In this document: piece by piece, positions 1 through 8,110 of the stretch
Layout: every line of letters begins with the position of its first letter
Position numbering within the stretch: the first letter of the stretch is position 1
Assembly: GCA_030747075.1 (NCBI GenBank)
Contig: JASLLL010000037.1
Coordinates: 1-20,277, forward strand
Origin: Gemmatimonadota bacterium
GTDB lineage: Bacteria; ARS69
Direction: 5' to 3'
DNA: 20,277 bases
Position numbers and translations under genes: made by a program
Notes under the pieces: model-generated
What the model was told of the DNA's origin: nothing
What the model saw: only the letters and a program-made list of their open reading frames with translations
The model's database searches: none

Positions 1-2356
1 TCCGGAACCGCAGCGTGAGGTCATCCGAGAGTCGGTCTGTGACTTCCACCCATGCGCGGAACGCCTGTCCGTCCGCCACGCGGAATGTGCTCTTCTCAAA
101 GAACCAGAGGAATCCGTCGTACAGGAACGCGGCGCCGTCCAGTTTCATGCGGCCCGACTCGAAGTTGTGGGTCCACCAGCCACCGAACGCGTAGGCAGGC
201 TGGGCGTTGTTCCCCGAAATCGGGCTGGATCCGGTGGCCTCTGCCTCGCCCTGAAGCCTGCCGCGAGGAGGCCAGTGCGTATAGGAAGTGGCGTAGAGGA
301 ACTCCAGTTGGTCATAGCGTGAGAGGCGGTACTCCAACTCCATCCGCGTCTCCACATTGCTGAAGATCGACGGGTCGTAGTAGTTCTGGCGCTCACGGTT
401 CTGGTACTTGTGGCGCAGCTTGAAGCGCAGCGGGAACAGGAAGCGGTACTCCAGCTTCCCGACCCAGCGGGAATAGCGACTCATGTCCGCCTGTCGACGC
501 CAGGTGTCCCATTCCACGGTCGTGATGATGCGCTCGTGCCAGCGATAGCGCGTGCTGAGAAAGAACCCCTTCTCCGCCTGCGGTTGCGCCGCATTCTCAT
601 ACACGAAGCCGTAGATCGGGTCCGCAAGCCGGAAGTTGTCCTCCATGATGGAGCCCTTGAAGCGCTGGTAGTTCGAGAACGACCGCTGGTACGGGTTGTC
701 ATACGCCACATCGTAATCCCGATACACGACCAGACAGTTCAGGTTCTCGTACTGAAGGAATCCGTTGAGGACCAGCGCGCTGGGATCGTCTCCGACGCGA
801 AGCGCCGACCCTCCCTTATCCAGTTCCGCGTACTCACCCTGAAGAGCAAGATTGCGATACACCCACTGGAAGTCCGCGCCCACCACGCGCCGATACTTTC
901 CATCGCTCTTGTAGGAGGAGAAGACTTCCCCATCCTGCGGGAGGATGTTGTCTTCGTTGTCGTCGAGAATCAGCGGGTGCTTGTCCGTCGGGTTCTCCGG
1001 ATCCCACTTCGGATCGAAGAAACGATCATAGCGGCTCTCGTAGCCGCCCACTCCCACATGACAACCCGGAGAGAAGGTGTAGCGGAGATTCCCGCCGTGC
1101 GTGCGCTCGCGAAGCACATCCTTCATCGGACGAAGCCCCGCTTCCTCCAGTTGTGAATTCTCGAGCCGGGGGGACATGGTGATCAGCATATTGACGGAAC
1201 CATCGGCATTCAGAATGGCGTCCCGATGGTCATCCGAGAAGAAACCGATCGCGCGGAACTTCCCCACCGAGGCCTCGCCCGCCGCTCCGTTGAAGCTGAA
1301 CTGCTGAGTCCGCGAAAGATCTCCCAGGACACCATCGTAGCGTTTGCCCCAACCGTAACCGCTCTTTCGGGGGCTCCGGAAATCTGTGTTCTCCATGACG
1401 ACGCCCTGCCCCCAGGAGACCTGATAGTTCCCGAAGTAGATCTTGTCGATCTTCAAGAGGCCGGACGAGTCGGTCAGATCCTCCAGCCCGACAAATGCCT
1501 TTGGATTCTCCAGAAGATCCCGCTCTCCGAGGCGTCTGCTGGCCGCAAGCCCCACCTGCGCGCCATGCCCGTACCGAAGGCGCAGCTTCTGCAGAACCGC
1601 CGGGGAGGGATTGTCCATACCGGTCCGGTCCCACCAGGTGTCCGTCGTACCCTGCCCGGGATCCCGATCTCCGCGGAGCAGATCTTCCACATCCGAGAAG
1701 TAGTTGGTGGACTCCACGCGAAGCGAGTAGTTCCCCTGAAGGCGTGCCGCCGCCGGAGCATCTCCCTCCGATCCATAGCTCAGGAAGTTCCGGGCATTGG
1801 AGTACCCCCATCCCGAGAGTCCTGTGACGCGGCGCAGCTGCCCACGACTCCCGATGCTCCCGACCTTCTTCCGGTACTTGAAGATGGAGACCGCATCCAC
1901 CGGCGACACGCTCTGGAGGTTCTGAAGATCCAGCACCCCGGCCACATTCACATCGATGGGGTCCAGCGCGAGATCCTTGTAGAGTTCCACCAGGGACTCG
2001 TCCATTCCCTCGGCGCCTTCCCACCACTCAAACCGGTAGAACAGGCGGTCCTTCCGTTCTCGTTCCGGGCTCTGCGCCACGGCCTGAACGGCGACCGACC
2101 CGCGGATGTCGGCAAGAAGCACTGCGGTCATCCCGGGCACATCCAACAGGTCCGTCACCGACCGGTAGTAGTCCACATACTCCCGGTGCAGCCAGACTCC
2201 GCGCGCGACTTCTTCCGGAATCGGAAGCGCAAGGATCTCCTCCAGAGTTGCGCGGTTCAGGTCCAGCGGGTCGGCTGCGAGTGCGCCGCCGGTGACAGCA
2301 AGCATCAGCAACATCAGCGCGCCGATCGATCTTGTTCGGACTCCCGAAAACATCAT
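1..2356 (-). CDS. Outer-membrane beta-barrel-like protein with two N-terminal helix-hairpin-helix units (3' end outside window)
   Basis: The frame is open from ATG 2356 to the left edge: 785 codons without a stop, C-terminus missing. A signal peptide (about residues 1-28, hydrophobic core GALMLLMLAVTGGALA) precedes two ComEA-like helix-hairpin-helix units. The first is at about 29-86 (DPLDLNRATLEEILALP ... DLLDVPGM), the second at about 131-190 (DPIDVNVAGVLDLQNL ... LRRVTGLSG). From about residue 195 onward the protein is rich in alternating aromatic strands with polar turns, as expected for a large outer-membrane barrel. HhH units usually contact DNA backbone through a GxG hairpin; here both hairpins are degenerate (PIPEEV, SVSPVD), so DNA binding is uncertain. 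The start lies 16 nt after the PorV-like gene, with GGGGAA at 2363-2368 as the likely ribosome site. Last visible gene of the envelope operon. Barrel topology is inferred; function unknown. Confidence 0.8.
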   Translation of the reverse strand, partial: MMFSGVRTRSIGALMLLMLAVTGGALAADPLDLNRATLEEILALPIPEEVARGVWLHREYVDYYRSVTDLLDVPGMTAVLLADIRGSVAVQAVAQSPERERKDRLFYRFEWWEGAEGMDESLVELYKDLALDPIDVNVAGVLDLQNLQSVSPVDAVSIFKYRKKVGSIGSRGQLRRVTGLSGWGYSNARNFLSYGSEGDAPAAARLQGNYSLRVESTNYFSDVEDLLRGDRDPGQGTTDTWWDRTGMDNPSPAVLQKLRLRYGHGAQVGLAASRRLGERDLLENPKAFVGLEDLTDSSGLLKIDKIYFGNYQVSWGQGVVMENTDFRSPRKSGYGWGKRYDGVLGDLSRTQQFSFNGAAGEASVGKFRAIGFFSDDHRDAILNADGSVNMLITMSPRLENSQLEEAGLRPMKDVLRERTHGGNLRYTFSPGCHVGVGGYESRYDRFFDPKWDPENPTDKHPLILDDNEDNILPQDGEVFSSYKSDGKYRRVVGADFQWVYRNLALQGEYAELDKGGSALRVGDDPSALVLNGFLQYENLNCLVVYRDYDVAYDNPYQRSFSNYQRFKGSIMEDNFRLADPIYGFVYENAAQPQAEKGFFLSTRYRWHERIITTVEWDTWRRQADMSRYSRWVGKLEYRFLFPLRFKLRHKYQNRERQNYYDPSIFSNVETRMELEYRLSRYDQLEFLYATSYTHWPPRGRLQGEAEATGSSPISGNNAQPAYAFGGWWTHNFESGRMKLDGAAFLYDGFLWFFEKSTFRVADGQAFRAWVEVTDRLSDDLTLRFR

Positions 2357-2372
2357 CGCCGGTTCCCCGCTC

Positions 2373-3302
2373 CTAGAAGTGCAGCCCAAGGCCGTAGTGG
2401 ATCGTCGCGTCCATGACCGGATGGTGGGTATAGGTCACATCCAGCTTCGCCATGCCGAAGTTCAGCCCCACGCCAACATCGAGCAGGTTGGGTTTCGTCT
2501 GCGCACCGACTCGAATCACGAGCGGCTTCGAGACTTCAAACTCCATTCCGCCATGGAACTGGATCTCCTGCCCCAACTGTTTCTCCACCTCGAATGCCGT
2601 GATCACGCCATCGTAGGGCCGGTAGGCCATGCCGCCTGACACACGCTGCGGCAGATCCACGCCGACCGGATCACCCATGCTCGGATTGTTCAGGTTCTCC
2701 ACGAAGAACCCCGCCGTCGTTCGTTCACGCAGTTGCGCCACGAACCCGATGTCCAGTCCGACTGTGGTCTCCGATCCCAGGTCGAAACCGGTCACGGAAA
2801 CCGTGGGGTAGTCCAGGTTGTAGATGTTCACCGAGTAGCCGAACGCCAGTCCCGAGGAAAGGTCTCTCATCAGGTCAAACGCGTGCGAGAAAGTGAGCGT
2901 TCTCTCCACCTCCAGCACGGTGTCCAGATAGTCCACGCGAAAATCCGAATACCCCACGCCCACGGTGCCCCAACCCTGCACGGGAGTCGAATACGCGAAG
3001 AGATTCACACGGCTGAACGGCATATCGAACGGGCGAAACATGGAGAGATAGGCATTCCGACCCTCCGTGTTCACAAGTCCCGCCGGATTGTAGAAGACAC
3101 CGGTGGCCTCGCTTGACAGTCCGGCATAGCACCCGCCCAGCCCACGGGCTCTCGGGCTGACTTCCAGGTCATCGAAGACTGCCCCAGCCGATGCAGCCTG
3201 AAGAACCACGAGGAGCAGCGCAGTCAGAAGACACCTTCCGCTCCGGAATCGAATCAAGTGAACACCTCCCTTGCGAAAGGAAGAAGCGCGCACGCAGCTC
3301 AT
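2373..3302 (-). CDS. PorV/UPF0164-like outer-membrane beta-barrel protein
   Basis: 309 codons from ATG 3302, or 294 from TTG 3257. After a signal peptide (IRFRSGRCLLTALLLVV, cleavage near AGA/VFDD) comes the family hallmark: SPRARGLGGCYAGL, then EATGVFYNPAGL. The rest is amphipathic strands typical of FadL-fold barrels, closing with HYGLGLHF and its terminal aromatic residue. In Bacteroidetes, PorV shuttles cargo carrying C-terminal sorting domains; other members of this broad family have no known role. Two starts are each supported by GGAGG: ATG 3302 overlaps the upstream stop as ATGA with 6-nt spacing; TTG 3257 has 7-nt spacing and gives the more conventional signal peptide. Stop is TAG. 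It lies between an OB/lamin-tail exoprotein and the HhH barrel, so it may help export or anchor operon products. The family call is firm; the role is inferred. Confidence 0.8.
   Translation of the reverse strand: MSCVRASSFRKGGVHLIRFRSGRCLLTALLLVVLQAASAGAVFDDLEVSPRARGLGGCYAGLSSEATGVFYNPAGLVNTEGRNAYLSMFRPFDMPFSRVNLFAYSTPVQGWGTVGVGYSDFRVDYLDTVLEVERTLTFSHAFDLMRDLSSGLAFGYSVNIYNLDYPTVSVTGFDLGSETTVGLDIGFVAQLRERTTAGFFVENLNNPSMGDPVGVDLPQRVSGGMAYRPYDGVITAFEVEKQLGQEIQFHGGMEFEVSKPLVIRVGAQTKPNLLDVGVGLNFGMAKLDVTYTHHPVMDATIHYGLGLHF
3265..3269 (-). promoter_or_regulatory. Internal Shine-Dalgarno for alternative TTG start of PorV-like gene
   Basis: GGAGG on the minus strand, 7 nt before TTG 3257, which begins a textbook signal peptide (Met-IRFRSGR then the hydrophobic core). 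A second GGAGG (3309-3313) sits 6 nt before ATG 3302. The gene therefore has two equally good initiation sites 45 nt apart in the same frame. Confidence 0.5.
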
Positions 3303-6300
3303 CGCGATCCTCCCGGGCCTTCCAGTTGCATGCCCACCACGATCGGCGCGGACGCGGTCTGAACGCTACCACCGTCCAGAGGCACCGCGCGGGCGTGACA
3401 GATGTACATTCCCGGCTCGACCACGGAACCGTCCAGCCCCACTCCGTCCCAGGAGAGCGTCTGCGGTCCCAGACCAATGCCGTCATAGAGTGTCGTCACC
3501 TTCCTGCCCACAGCGTCGTAGATCTCAAGGACCATGTCGCTGCGGAAGGAGGTGTTGGTGCGGATCTCGATGGTTTCGCCCAGTGCCGGGACCAGTATGC
3601 CCCGCTCCACTTCCACCAGAGGACCGGAAGAGGAGAACCCGCCGTTCACTTCCTGAATGGTGTCCTGAGACTGGGGAATCAGTTCGTAGCCGGAGAAGTA
3701 GGGCGGCGACGAGTCGTACTGTGTCAGCACACCGGTCACATGGATTCGATCGCCGACATTGAATCGCGTGAGGTCCAGCGTGTCGAAGTTCTGGAACACC
3801 TGAATGCTGCCTGTTCCGTCGTCGATGTACGCCGCCAGCGAGTTGGAGTTGATGATCACGCCCTCTGTCTCCAGGAGCGCACCTTCGTACACCTCCTGCC
3901 CGACTTCCCCGGTCGGCACCACCACAGGCACCGCCCCGGAAAGGCCGCGAGCCAGAAACTTGTAGAACCCGGGGTCCTCGGTCAGCGCGGAGACTTCCGT
4001 CACAGCGCCGTTGCCGCTGCCGGACACATACTCCACCACGGTCCCCTTCACCTGAACCAGATCCCCGACACGAACGCCATACTCCCGAACATCCGGGTAG
4101 TAGAGGTCGTACTCCGCAGCGTCCGAAGCCATGAAAGAGAACACATTCGCCCCGCAGCCGCCGGGATCCTGCACCCAGATGCTGAGCCGCTCTTCGGGAG
4201 CCCCCGTCCCCGTTTCCACGGGGTCGATGTCACCCAGCGTCACAAACCCGCTGACCACGACGGTGTCGCCGTTCATGGGTGAGAACCCGGCCTCATCGAA
4301 AGCCTGAACATCGCAGAAGGCCGCGGCAAGAGACGGCACTGTGAAGGACGCGGACGCACTCGTGAGATTTCCCTCCAGATCCGCGACGCCTTCCACCACA
4401 AGCGCCACCTCGGAACCCGCAGGAAGGGGATCCGTCCAGAGGAAGTAGCGGCGGTTGGGGGTCAGCGGATCCGCATACACTTCCCGCACGGTCGGGGACT
4501 CGGCCCTGCCCGAAGTGGTGAGGGAATAGTGGGCCGCCGTGAGAGCGCTGGCGTCATCCACCGACTCGTCGAAGGAGACCTCCACCAGAATCGTCGAGCG
4601 GGCCGCATCTTCGGAGTCCACGATCAACGCAGGTGCGACCGTATCCCCGGGGATATTCGCCATGCCCGGTGTCGGGTTCGATGAGGGGAGCAGGTCGGCC
4701 AGCGAACTCCCCGTCCATGAGGAGACCGCATCCAGCCCGAGGGTGTGCCCCACCTTGGGCGCGCCGAAGGGGTAGGCATCGGCCGGGCCGGTGATCTCTC
4801 CGTCACAGAGATCTCCCTCGCACGGTCCGGTCTCGTGGTACTCCACCGCATCCACCACAGTCCCGTCCTGATCCCGCAGGACTACCAGTTCCCCGTAGGG
4901 CACGGCTGATCCCGGGAGCAAGTCCGGCTCGCACTGGCCCGCGTTCGTCTGGAACCCGCCCAGGAGCGCCATCTGATCGTCGCCGGAAGACGGGTCCAGG
5001 AGAATCATGTTGTCGGTATTGGGATCATCCGCTTCGACAGCCCGAAGCAGCGTGGAAGCGTCGTAGGTCTCCAGGAAGAGAACGGCACTGTCCGGTCGCG
5101 CAAACTGGAGAAGGTACCCCTTGTCGTCTTCGGAGCCGGGCCCCTGGGGATCGAACGCGGTCCGGCAGACCACCGCATACCCTCCGGCGGGAAGTTCCGT
5201 GCCTGCGGGGAACTCCCAGCGCGGGCCGGGATCGCAGCCGGGACCGTCGCGCCCGATGTCCGCAAGCGTCCAGCCGCCAATCTCCATCACCTTCGTCGTG
5301 CTGTTGAAGATCTCGACGAACTCCGCGCCCTCCTCGAACTCGGTGGAGGAGGTGTTCGGGTAGACCTCGTTGATGACGACATCTCCCGGCAGCACCTGTG
5401 CACGGACCCGAACCGAAGGAGACTCTCCGATGGCCGAAGGAACTCCGCCGGCGGTGGCGGTCGTCGACAGGAAAACATACTCCGCCAGAGAATCCGGTGC
5501 GGTCAGGCTGCCGACGGTCACCGTTCCGGAGGCCCCGGGAAGAACCGTCGCCCCGCCAATCCAGACGGTGTACCGCCCGGGAGAGACTTCCTGATATCCC
5601 GCCGTGGCAGCCGCAAAACCGCTCCCGGCCACGGAGAGGTCTCCGGGAACCGCCCACTCCCACGCGGCGGGGATCTCAATGCCCAGCGTCTCCAGTTCCT
5701 GCTCCTGCGCTTCCAGTGTGAAGGAGAGCGTGATGTCCACGGCGCTCTCAAGCACGACCTCCGGCGTCACGACGACGGTTCCGGATCCGTCTCCGGAAAC
5801 GAAATCCCCGGTGGAAGTCGGGAGGAGAATGTGGCCGTCAAGATAGGGTGAAGAAGGATCGTTCTGCGCCACAAACCCCACGAGATCGAAGGCCGCCGGT
5901 ACCGGCGAACCGTCGATGTTGGTGTCGTCGTCGACATAGAGCGAAAACTCATCCGCACCGTCCGTCACGCGCACAAACCCCGAGGTGCCTTCCCCCGGCC
6001 ACTCCGCGGGATCAACGAGCGAAAGACCATCCACGCGCGCGCGGGATCCTTCCCATGTCGCGCCCCCGGTGAGCACATCCGAAGCAGCCAGAACCAAGGG
6101 GGCGTCCACCGCCCCGGATCCAATGACCGAGATGTTCGCACCGGATGTCACATAGAGATAGCGAGTTCCAGCCAGCGGATTCAGCGGATAGGTCCCCACC
6201 ACTCCCGTGGCCTGCACTTGATCCCCGTCAGTCACCGCGGCGGTTCCGGAGACATCGATCACCGCCACGCCTCCTGTTCCGTCCGCCACATAAATCCAGA

Positions 6301-6496
6301 CGGATCCATCGTCGAAGGGCGCCAGAACTCCGCCTCCCAGTTGGACGATCCCCTCGATGGTGACGGTCTGGAACTCCATTACGGCGGTTCCATTGGCGGC
6401 ATTTGCGTTCACATCGGAGATGGGCGTGATCTGCGCCGTGGCACTCCCGGCGGCCAGCACCACAAACAGTGCCGCAACAAGACTTCGGAGTTTCAT
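3299..6496 (-). CDS. Large secreted multidomain protein: OB folds, lamin-tail domain and FlgD-like C-terminus
   Basis: 1065 residues from ATG 6496; an upstream in-frame extension to 6628 lies inside the next gene and was dropped. Signal peptide 1-21 (MKLRSLVAALFVVLAAGSATA). Domains by eye: OB-like about 27-120 (VTIEGIVQ, YVADGTGGVAV, GDQVQATGVV) and 135-230; a beta-rich linker 235-365; a lamin-tail domain 370-620 (VVINEVYPN, AEFVEIFN, IGGWTLAD); an Ig/SbsA-like domain 624-722 starting near PGDTVAPALIVDSED; OB-like 728-840 and 860-945 (ETEGVIINSN, YIDDGTGSIQVF, GDRIHVTGVL); and a FlgD-like Ig module 960-1055 (YDAVGRKVTTLYDG, PGMYICHARA). Exported OB and lamin-tail modules often accompany extracellular nucleases, but no nuclease motif is visible, so catalysis is not claimed. 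It overlaps both neighbours by ATGA, implying translational coupling. The tail runs past the FlgD module (GMQLEGPGGSR). Confidence 0.88.
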   Translation of the reverse strand: MKLRSLVAALFVVLAAGSATAQITPISDVNANAANGTAVMEFQTVTIEGIVQLGGGVLAPFDDGSVWIYVADGTGGVAVIDVSGTAAVTDGDQVQATGVVGTYPLNPLAGTRYLYVTSGANISVIGSGAVDAPLVLAASDVLTGGATWEGSRARVDGLSLVDPAEWPGEGTSGFVRVTDGADEFSLYVDDDTNIDGSPVPAAFDLVGFVAQNDPSSPYLDGHILLPTSTGDFVSGDGSGTVVVTPEVVLESAVDITLSFTLEAQEQELETLGIEIPAAWEWAVPGDLSVAGSGFAAATAGYQEVSPGRYTVWIGGATVLPGASGTVTVGSLTAPDSLAEYVFLSTTATAGGVPSAIGESPSVRVRAQVLPGDVVINEVYPNTSSTEFEEGAEFVEIFNSTTKVMEIGGWTLADIGRDGPGCDPGPRWEFPAGTELPAGGYAVVCRTAFDPQGPGSEDDKGYLLQFARPDSAVLFLETYDASTLLRAVEADDPNTDNMILLDPSSGDDQMALLGGFQTNAGQCEPDLLPGSAVPYGELVVLRDQDGTVVDAVEYHETGPCEGDLCDGEITGPADAYPFGAPKVGHTLGLDAVSSWTGSSLADLLPSSNPTPGMANIPGDTVAPALIVDSEDAARSTILVEVSFDESVDDASALTAAHYSLTTSGRAESPTVREVYADPLTPNRRYFLWTDPLPAGSEVALVVEGVADLEGNLTSASASFTVPSLAAAFCDVQAFDEAGFSPMNGDTVVVSGFVTLGDIDPVETGTGAPEERLSIWVQDPGGCGANVFSFMASDAAEYDLYYPDVREYGVRVGDLVQVKGTVVEYVSGSGNGAVTEVSALTEDPGFYKFLARGLSGAVPVVVPTGEVGQEVYEGALLETEGVIINSNSLAAYIDDGTGSIQVFQNFDTLDLTRFNVGDRIHVTGVLTQYDSSPPYFSGYELIPQSQDTIQEVNGGFSSSGPLVEVERGILVPALGETIEIRTNTSFRSDMVLEIYDAVGRKVTTLYDGIGLGPQTLSWDGVGLDGSVVEPGMYICHARAVPLDGGSVQTASAPIVVGMQLEGPGGSR

Positions 6497-8004
6497 CGGA
6501 GCGTCCCCTCTGATCCCAGCGCGACCACTACCGGCGCGACCGTCTTCTCTCCCGTACGCGTCATTTCCAGGTGCAGGAGGTACATCCCGGCCGGCAGTTT
6601 CCGTCGCAGGTGATCCCGTCCATCCCACGGGATCGACCCGAGACCGCCCGCCGGAACCGTCTCCTCCGCAAGGAGGAAGACCTCTCTCCCGCGCATATCA
6701 TAGAAGCGAAGGCGCACGACTTCCCCCTGCGGCGCCTCGTAGGAAATATCCATCTGTCCATCAAGATCCGGTGCGAAGGGGCGTTTCGGAACGATCAGCG
6801 AAAGCCCCGGGCCGGGATTGAACCCCCGGAAGAGAATGCGACTGCCCGGGACGAGTTCCTCGGTCAGATCCTCCGACGCGATCCCCGAAGCGCGAACCTC
6901 ATAGACCGCCAGTGGCGACAGCGTCCCGACCTGAAGCGCAATCGTCAGACCGTCGGTGTCCGGTACGGCGGCTTCCACGGTGACGGGGACATTCTCCAGA
7001 ACGCCGGACGCAGACTGGACTCTTCCGAGCGTATAAGAGGAGACGGAACCGGCCGTCACCGGATCTACCGTCCTGGAGAACACCAGTTCCACGCGATCCT
7101 CCGCGGTGGAGGCTGCGCTCAGCATCGCCGGGGGACCGTAGTCTCCGGGGGAACCGATCGAGGCCACGGTCGAGGCCAGCCATGTGGCCGAGTAGTTCTC
7201 GCTGGTCTCGTCGTTCCCGGTGAGACCGTTGCCGCCTTCCGCAACCTCATCACCCTCGCCGAAGTGGATGCGCGAGACGGTCTTGCCGTAGTCGTGCGCT
7301 CCGGACACTGACGAAGCCAGATCCTGCCCCTGAGGCGGCGTGTCATCCAGATAGGTGGAGGCTTCTTCATCGGCGTCCGGCCCGTCGACGGAGATTCCCG
7401 ACTTGTCAGCCGAGAGCGTCACGAAATCCGGCCCCGCGTTCGACCACTGCACGATGTCCACATCCTGCACCAGGTCCGAGACCCCGTCCCACTTGAAGAG
7501 AATAATGATCTCTCGGTCATTGGAGAGCCCGGCCTGCGACAGGATATACGGATGGCCGACCAGTTCCAGCCCGGGATCTCTCATCGCCGGAACGCCGTCT
7601 GCGTCCCCGTCATTCGTGAATTCAAAGTCCGGTGAAACCTGATTTCCCCAGACATCCTGAAACTCCCCGTCGTCATGCAGGGAGACCACGACGGCCTGCC
7701 CGGGAAAGATGGAAGTGCCGGAAGGGAAACGCGCGATGAAGTCGTGCGGAAAGGAGGTGTCCCAGGGAATGGAGGCATCCGTCAGGTGCCAGTAGTTCTC
7801 GTATACGCCGCCACGATAGATCATGTCCGACAGGTAGTAGTCCGTGAGATCCAGGATGTCTGCGGTCGGGTTGTAGATCTCGATGAACTCGCCATCGGTC
7901 GGACTGACGGCAAACTCGGTGATCAAGAGGTGGTCCGCAGCCGACACCGGAAGGGCCGCCACCATGAGACAGGCGCAAAGGGACCATAGAAAACGAGGCG
8001 ACAA
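6493..8004 (-). CDS. Secreted lamin-tail-domain protein with FlgD-like C-terminus
   Basis: 503 residues from TTG 8004, chosen because AGGAG lies 7 nt upstream and the product starts with a signal peptide (SPRFLWSLCACLMVAALPVSA). Upstream frame extension to 8496 lies inside the solute-binding-protein gene and has shadow-like Arg/Ser composition. A lamin-tail domain fills about 24-270 (HLLITEFAVSPTDGEFIEIYNP, then LTDYYLSD). It carries an acidic stretch, FEFTNDGDADGVPAMRD. An Ig-like domain follows at about 275-395 (VELVFSRTVDP, YEVRASGI). The last 100 residues are a FlgD-like Ig module (FYDMRGREVFLLAEE, IPWDGRDH, PAGMYLLHLEM). First gene of the envelope operon; its stop overlaps the next start as ATGA. 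Bacterial lamin-tail domains are thought to bind or scaffold at the surface; the ligand here is unknown. Confidence 0.85.
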   Translation of the reverse strand: MSPRFLWSLCACLMVAALPVSAADHLLITEFAVSPTDGEFIEIYNPTADILDLTDYYLSDMIYRGGVYENYWHLTDASIPWDTSFPHDFIARFPSGTSIFPGQAVVVSLHDDGEFQDVWGNQVSPDFEFTNDGDADGVPAMRDPGLELVGHPYILSQAGLSNDREIIILFKWDGVSDLVQDVDIVQWSNAGPDFVTLSADKSGISVDGPDADEEASTYLDDTPPQGQDLASSVSGAHDYGKTVSRIHFGEGDEVAEGGNGLTGNDETSENYSATWLASTVASIGSPGDYGPPAMLSAASTAEDRVELVFSRTVDPVTAGSVSSYTLGRVQSASGVLENVPVTVEAAVPDTDGLTIALQVGTLSPLAVYEVRASGIASEDLTEELVPGSRILFRGFNPGPGLSLIVPKRPFAPDLDGQMDISYEAPQGEVVRLRFYDMRGREVFLLAEETVPAGGLGSIPWDGRDHLRRKLPAGMYLLHLEMTRTGEKTVAPVVVALGSEGTLR

Positions 8005-8011
8005 GCGGCGG

Positions 8012-8016
8012 CTCCT
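8012..8016 (-). promoter_or_regulatory. Shine-Dalgarno fixing the TTG start at 8004
   Basis: AGGAG on the minus strand, 7 nt before TTG 8004. It favours this non-ATG start over the internal ATG at about residue 14, which would cut the signal peptide in half. Confidence 0.6.
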
Positions 8017-8080
8017 GCGCGGGTTCGGGAAGTACAGCGCCGCAGAGTCCGCGAACTCCCTCGGCGGGAAACAGCATATT

Positions 8081-8109
8081 CGTGTATCACGCTCTCCGGA
8101 GCGCGTCAA
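8081..8109 (-). promoter_or_regulatory. Weak candidate promoter for the envelope operon, with inverted repeat in the spacer
   Basis: The 106-nt gap between the binding-protein stop and the lamin-tail start holds TTGACG at 8104-8109, 5 of 6 to the -35 consensus. A poor -10 (TACACG) follows after 17 nt. The spacer contains an inverted repeat, CGCTC-CGGA-GAGCG, around the palindrome CTCCGGAG. No T-run follows the repeat, so it does not read as an intrinsic terminator. The envelope genes may start here or be read through from the importer operon. Confidence 0.25.
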
Positions 8110-8110
8110 G

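Noticed and set aside
1226-2416. 396-codon open frame on the plus strand
   Set aside because: Antisense to the HhH barrel gene, whose minus-strand frame has a signal peptide, HhH units and barrel-like strands.
3191-4282. 363-codon open frame on the plus strand
   Set aside because: Antisense to the OB/lamin-tail gene, with shadow-type His/Arg-rich composition.
8090-8103. Inverted repeat CGCTC-CGGA-GAGCG as an intrinsic terminator after the binding-protein gene
   Set aside because: The stem is only 5 bp and no T-run follows on the transcribed strand.
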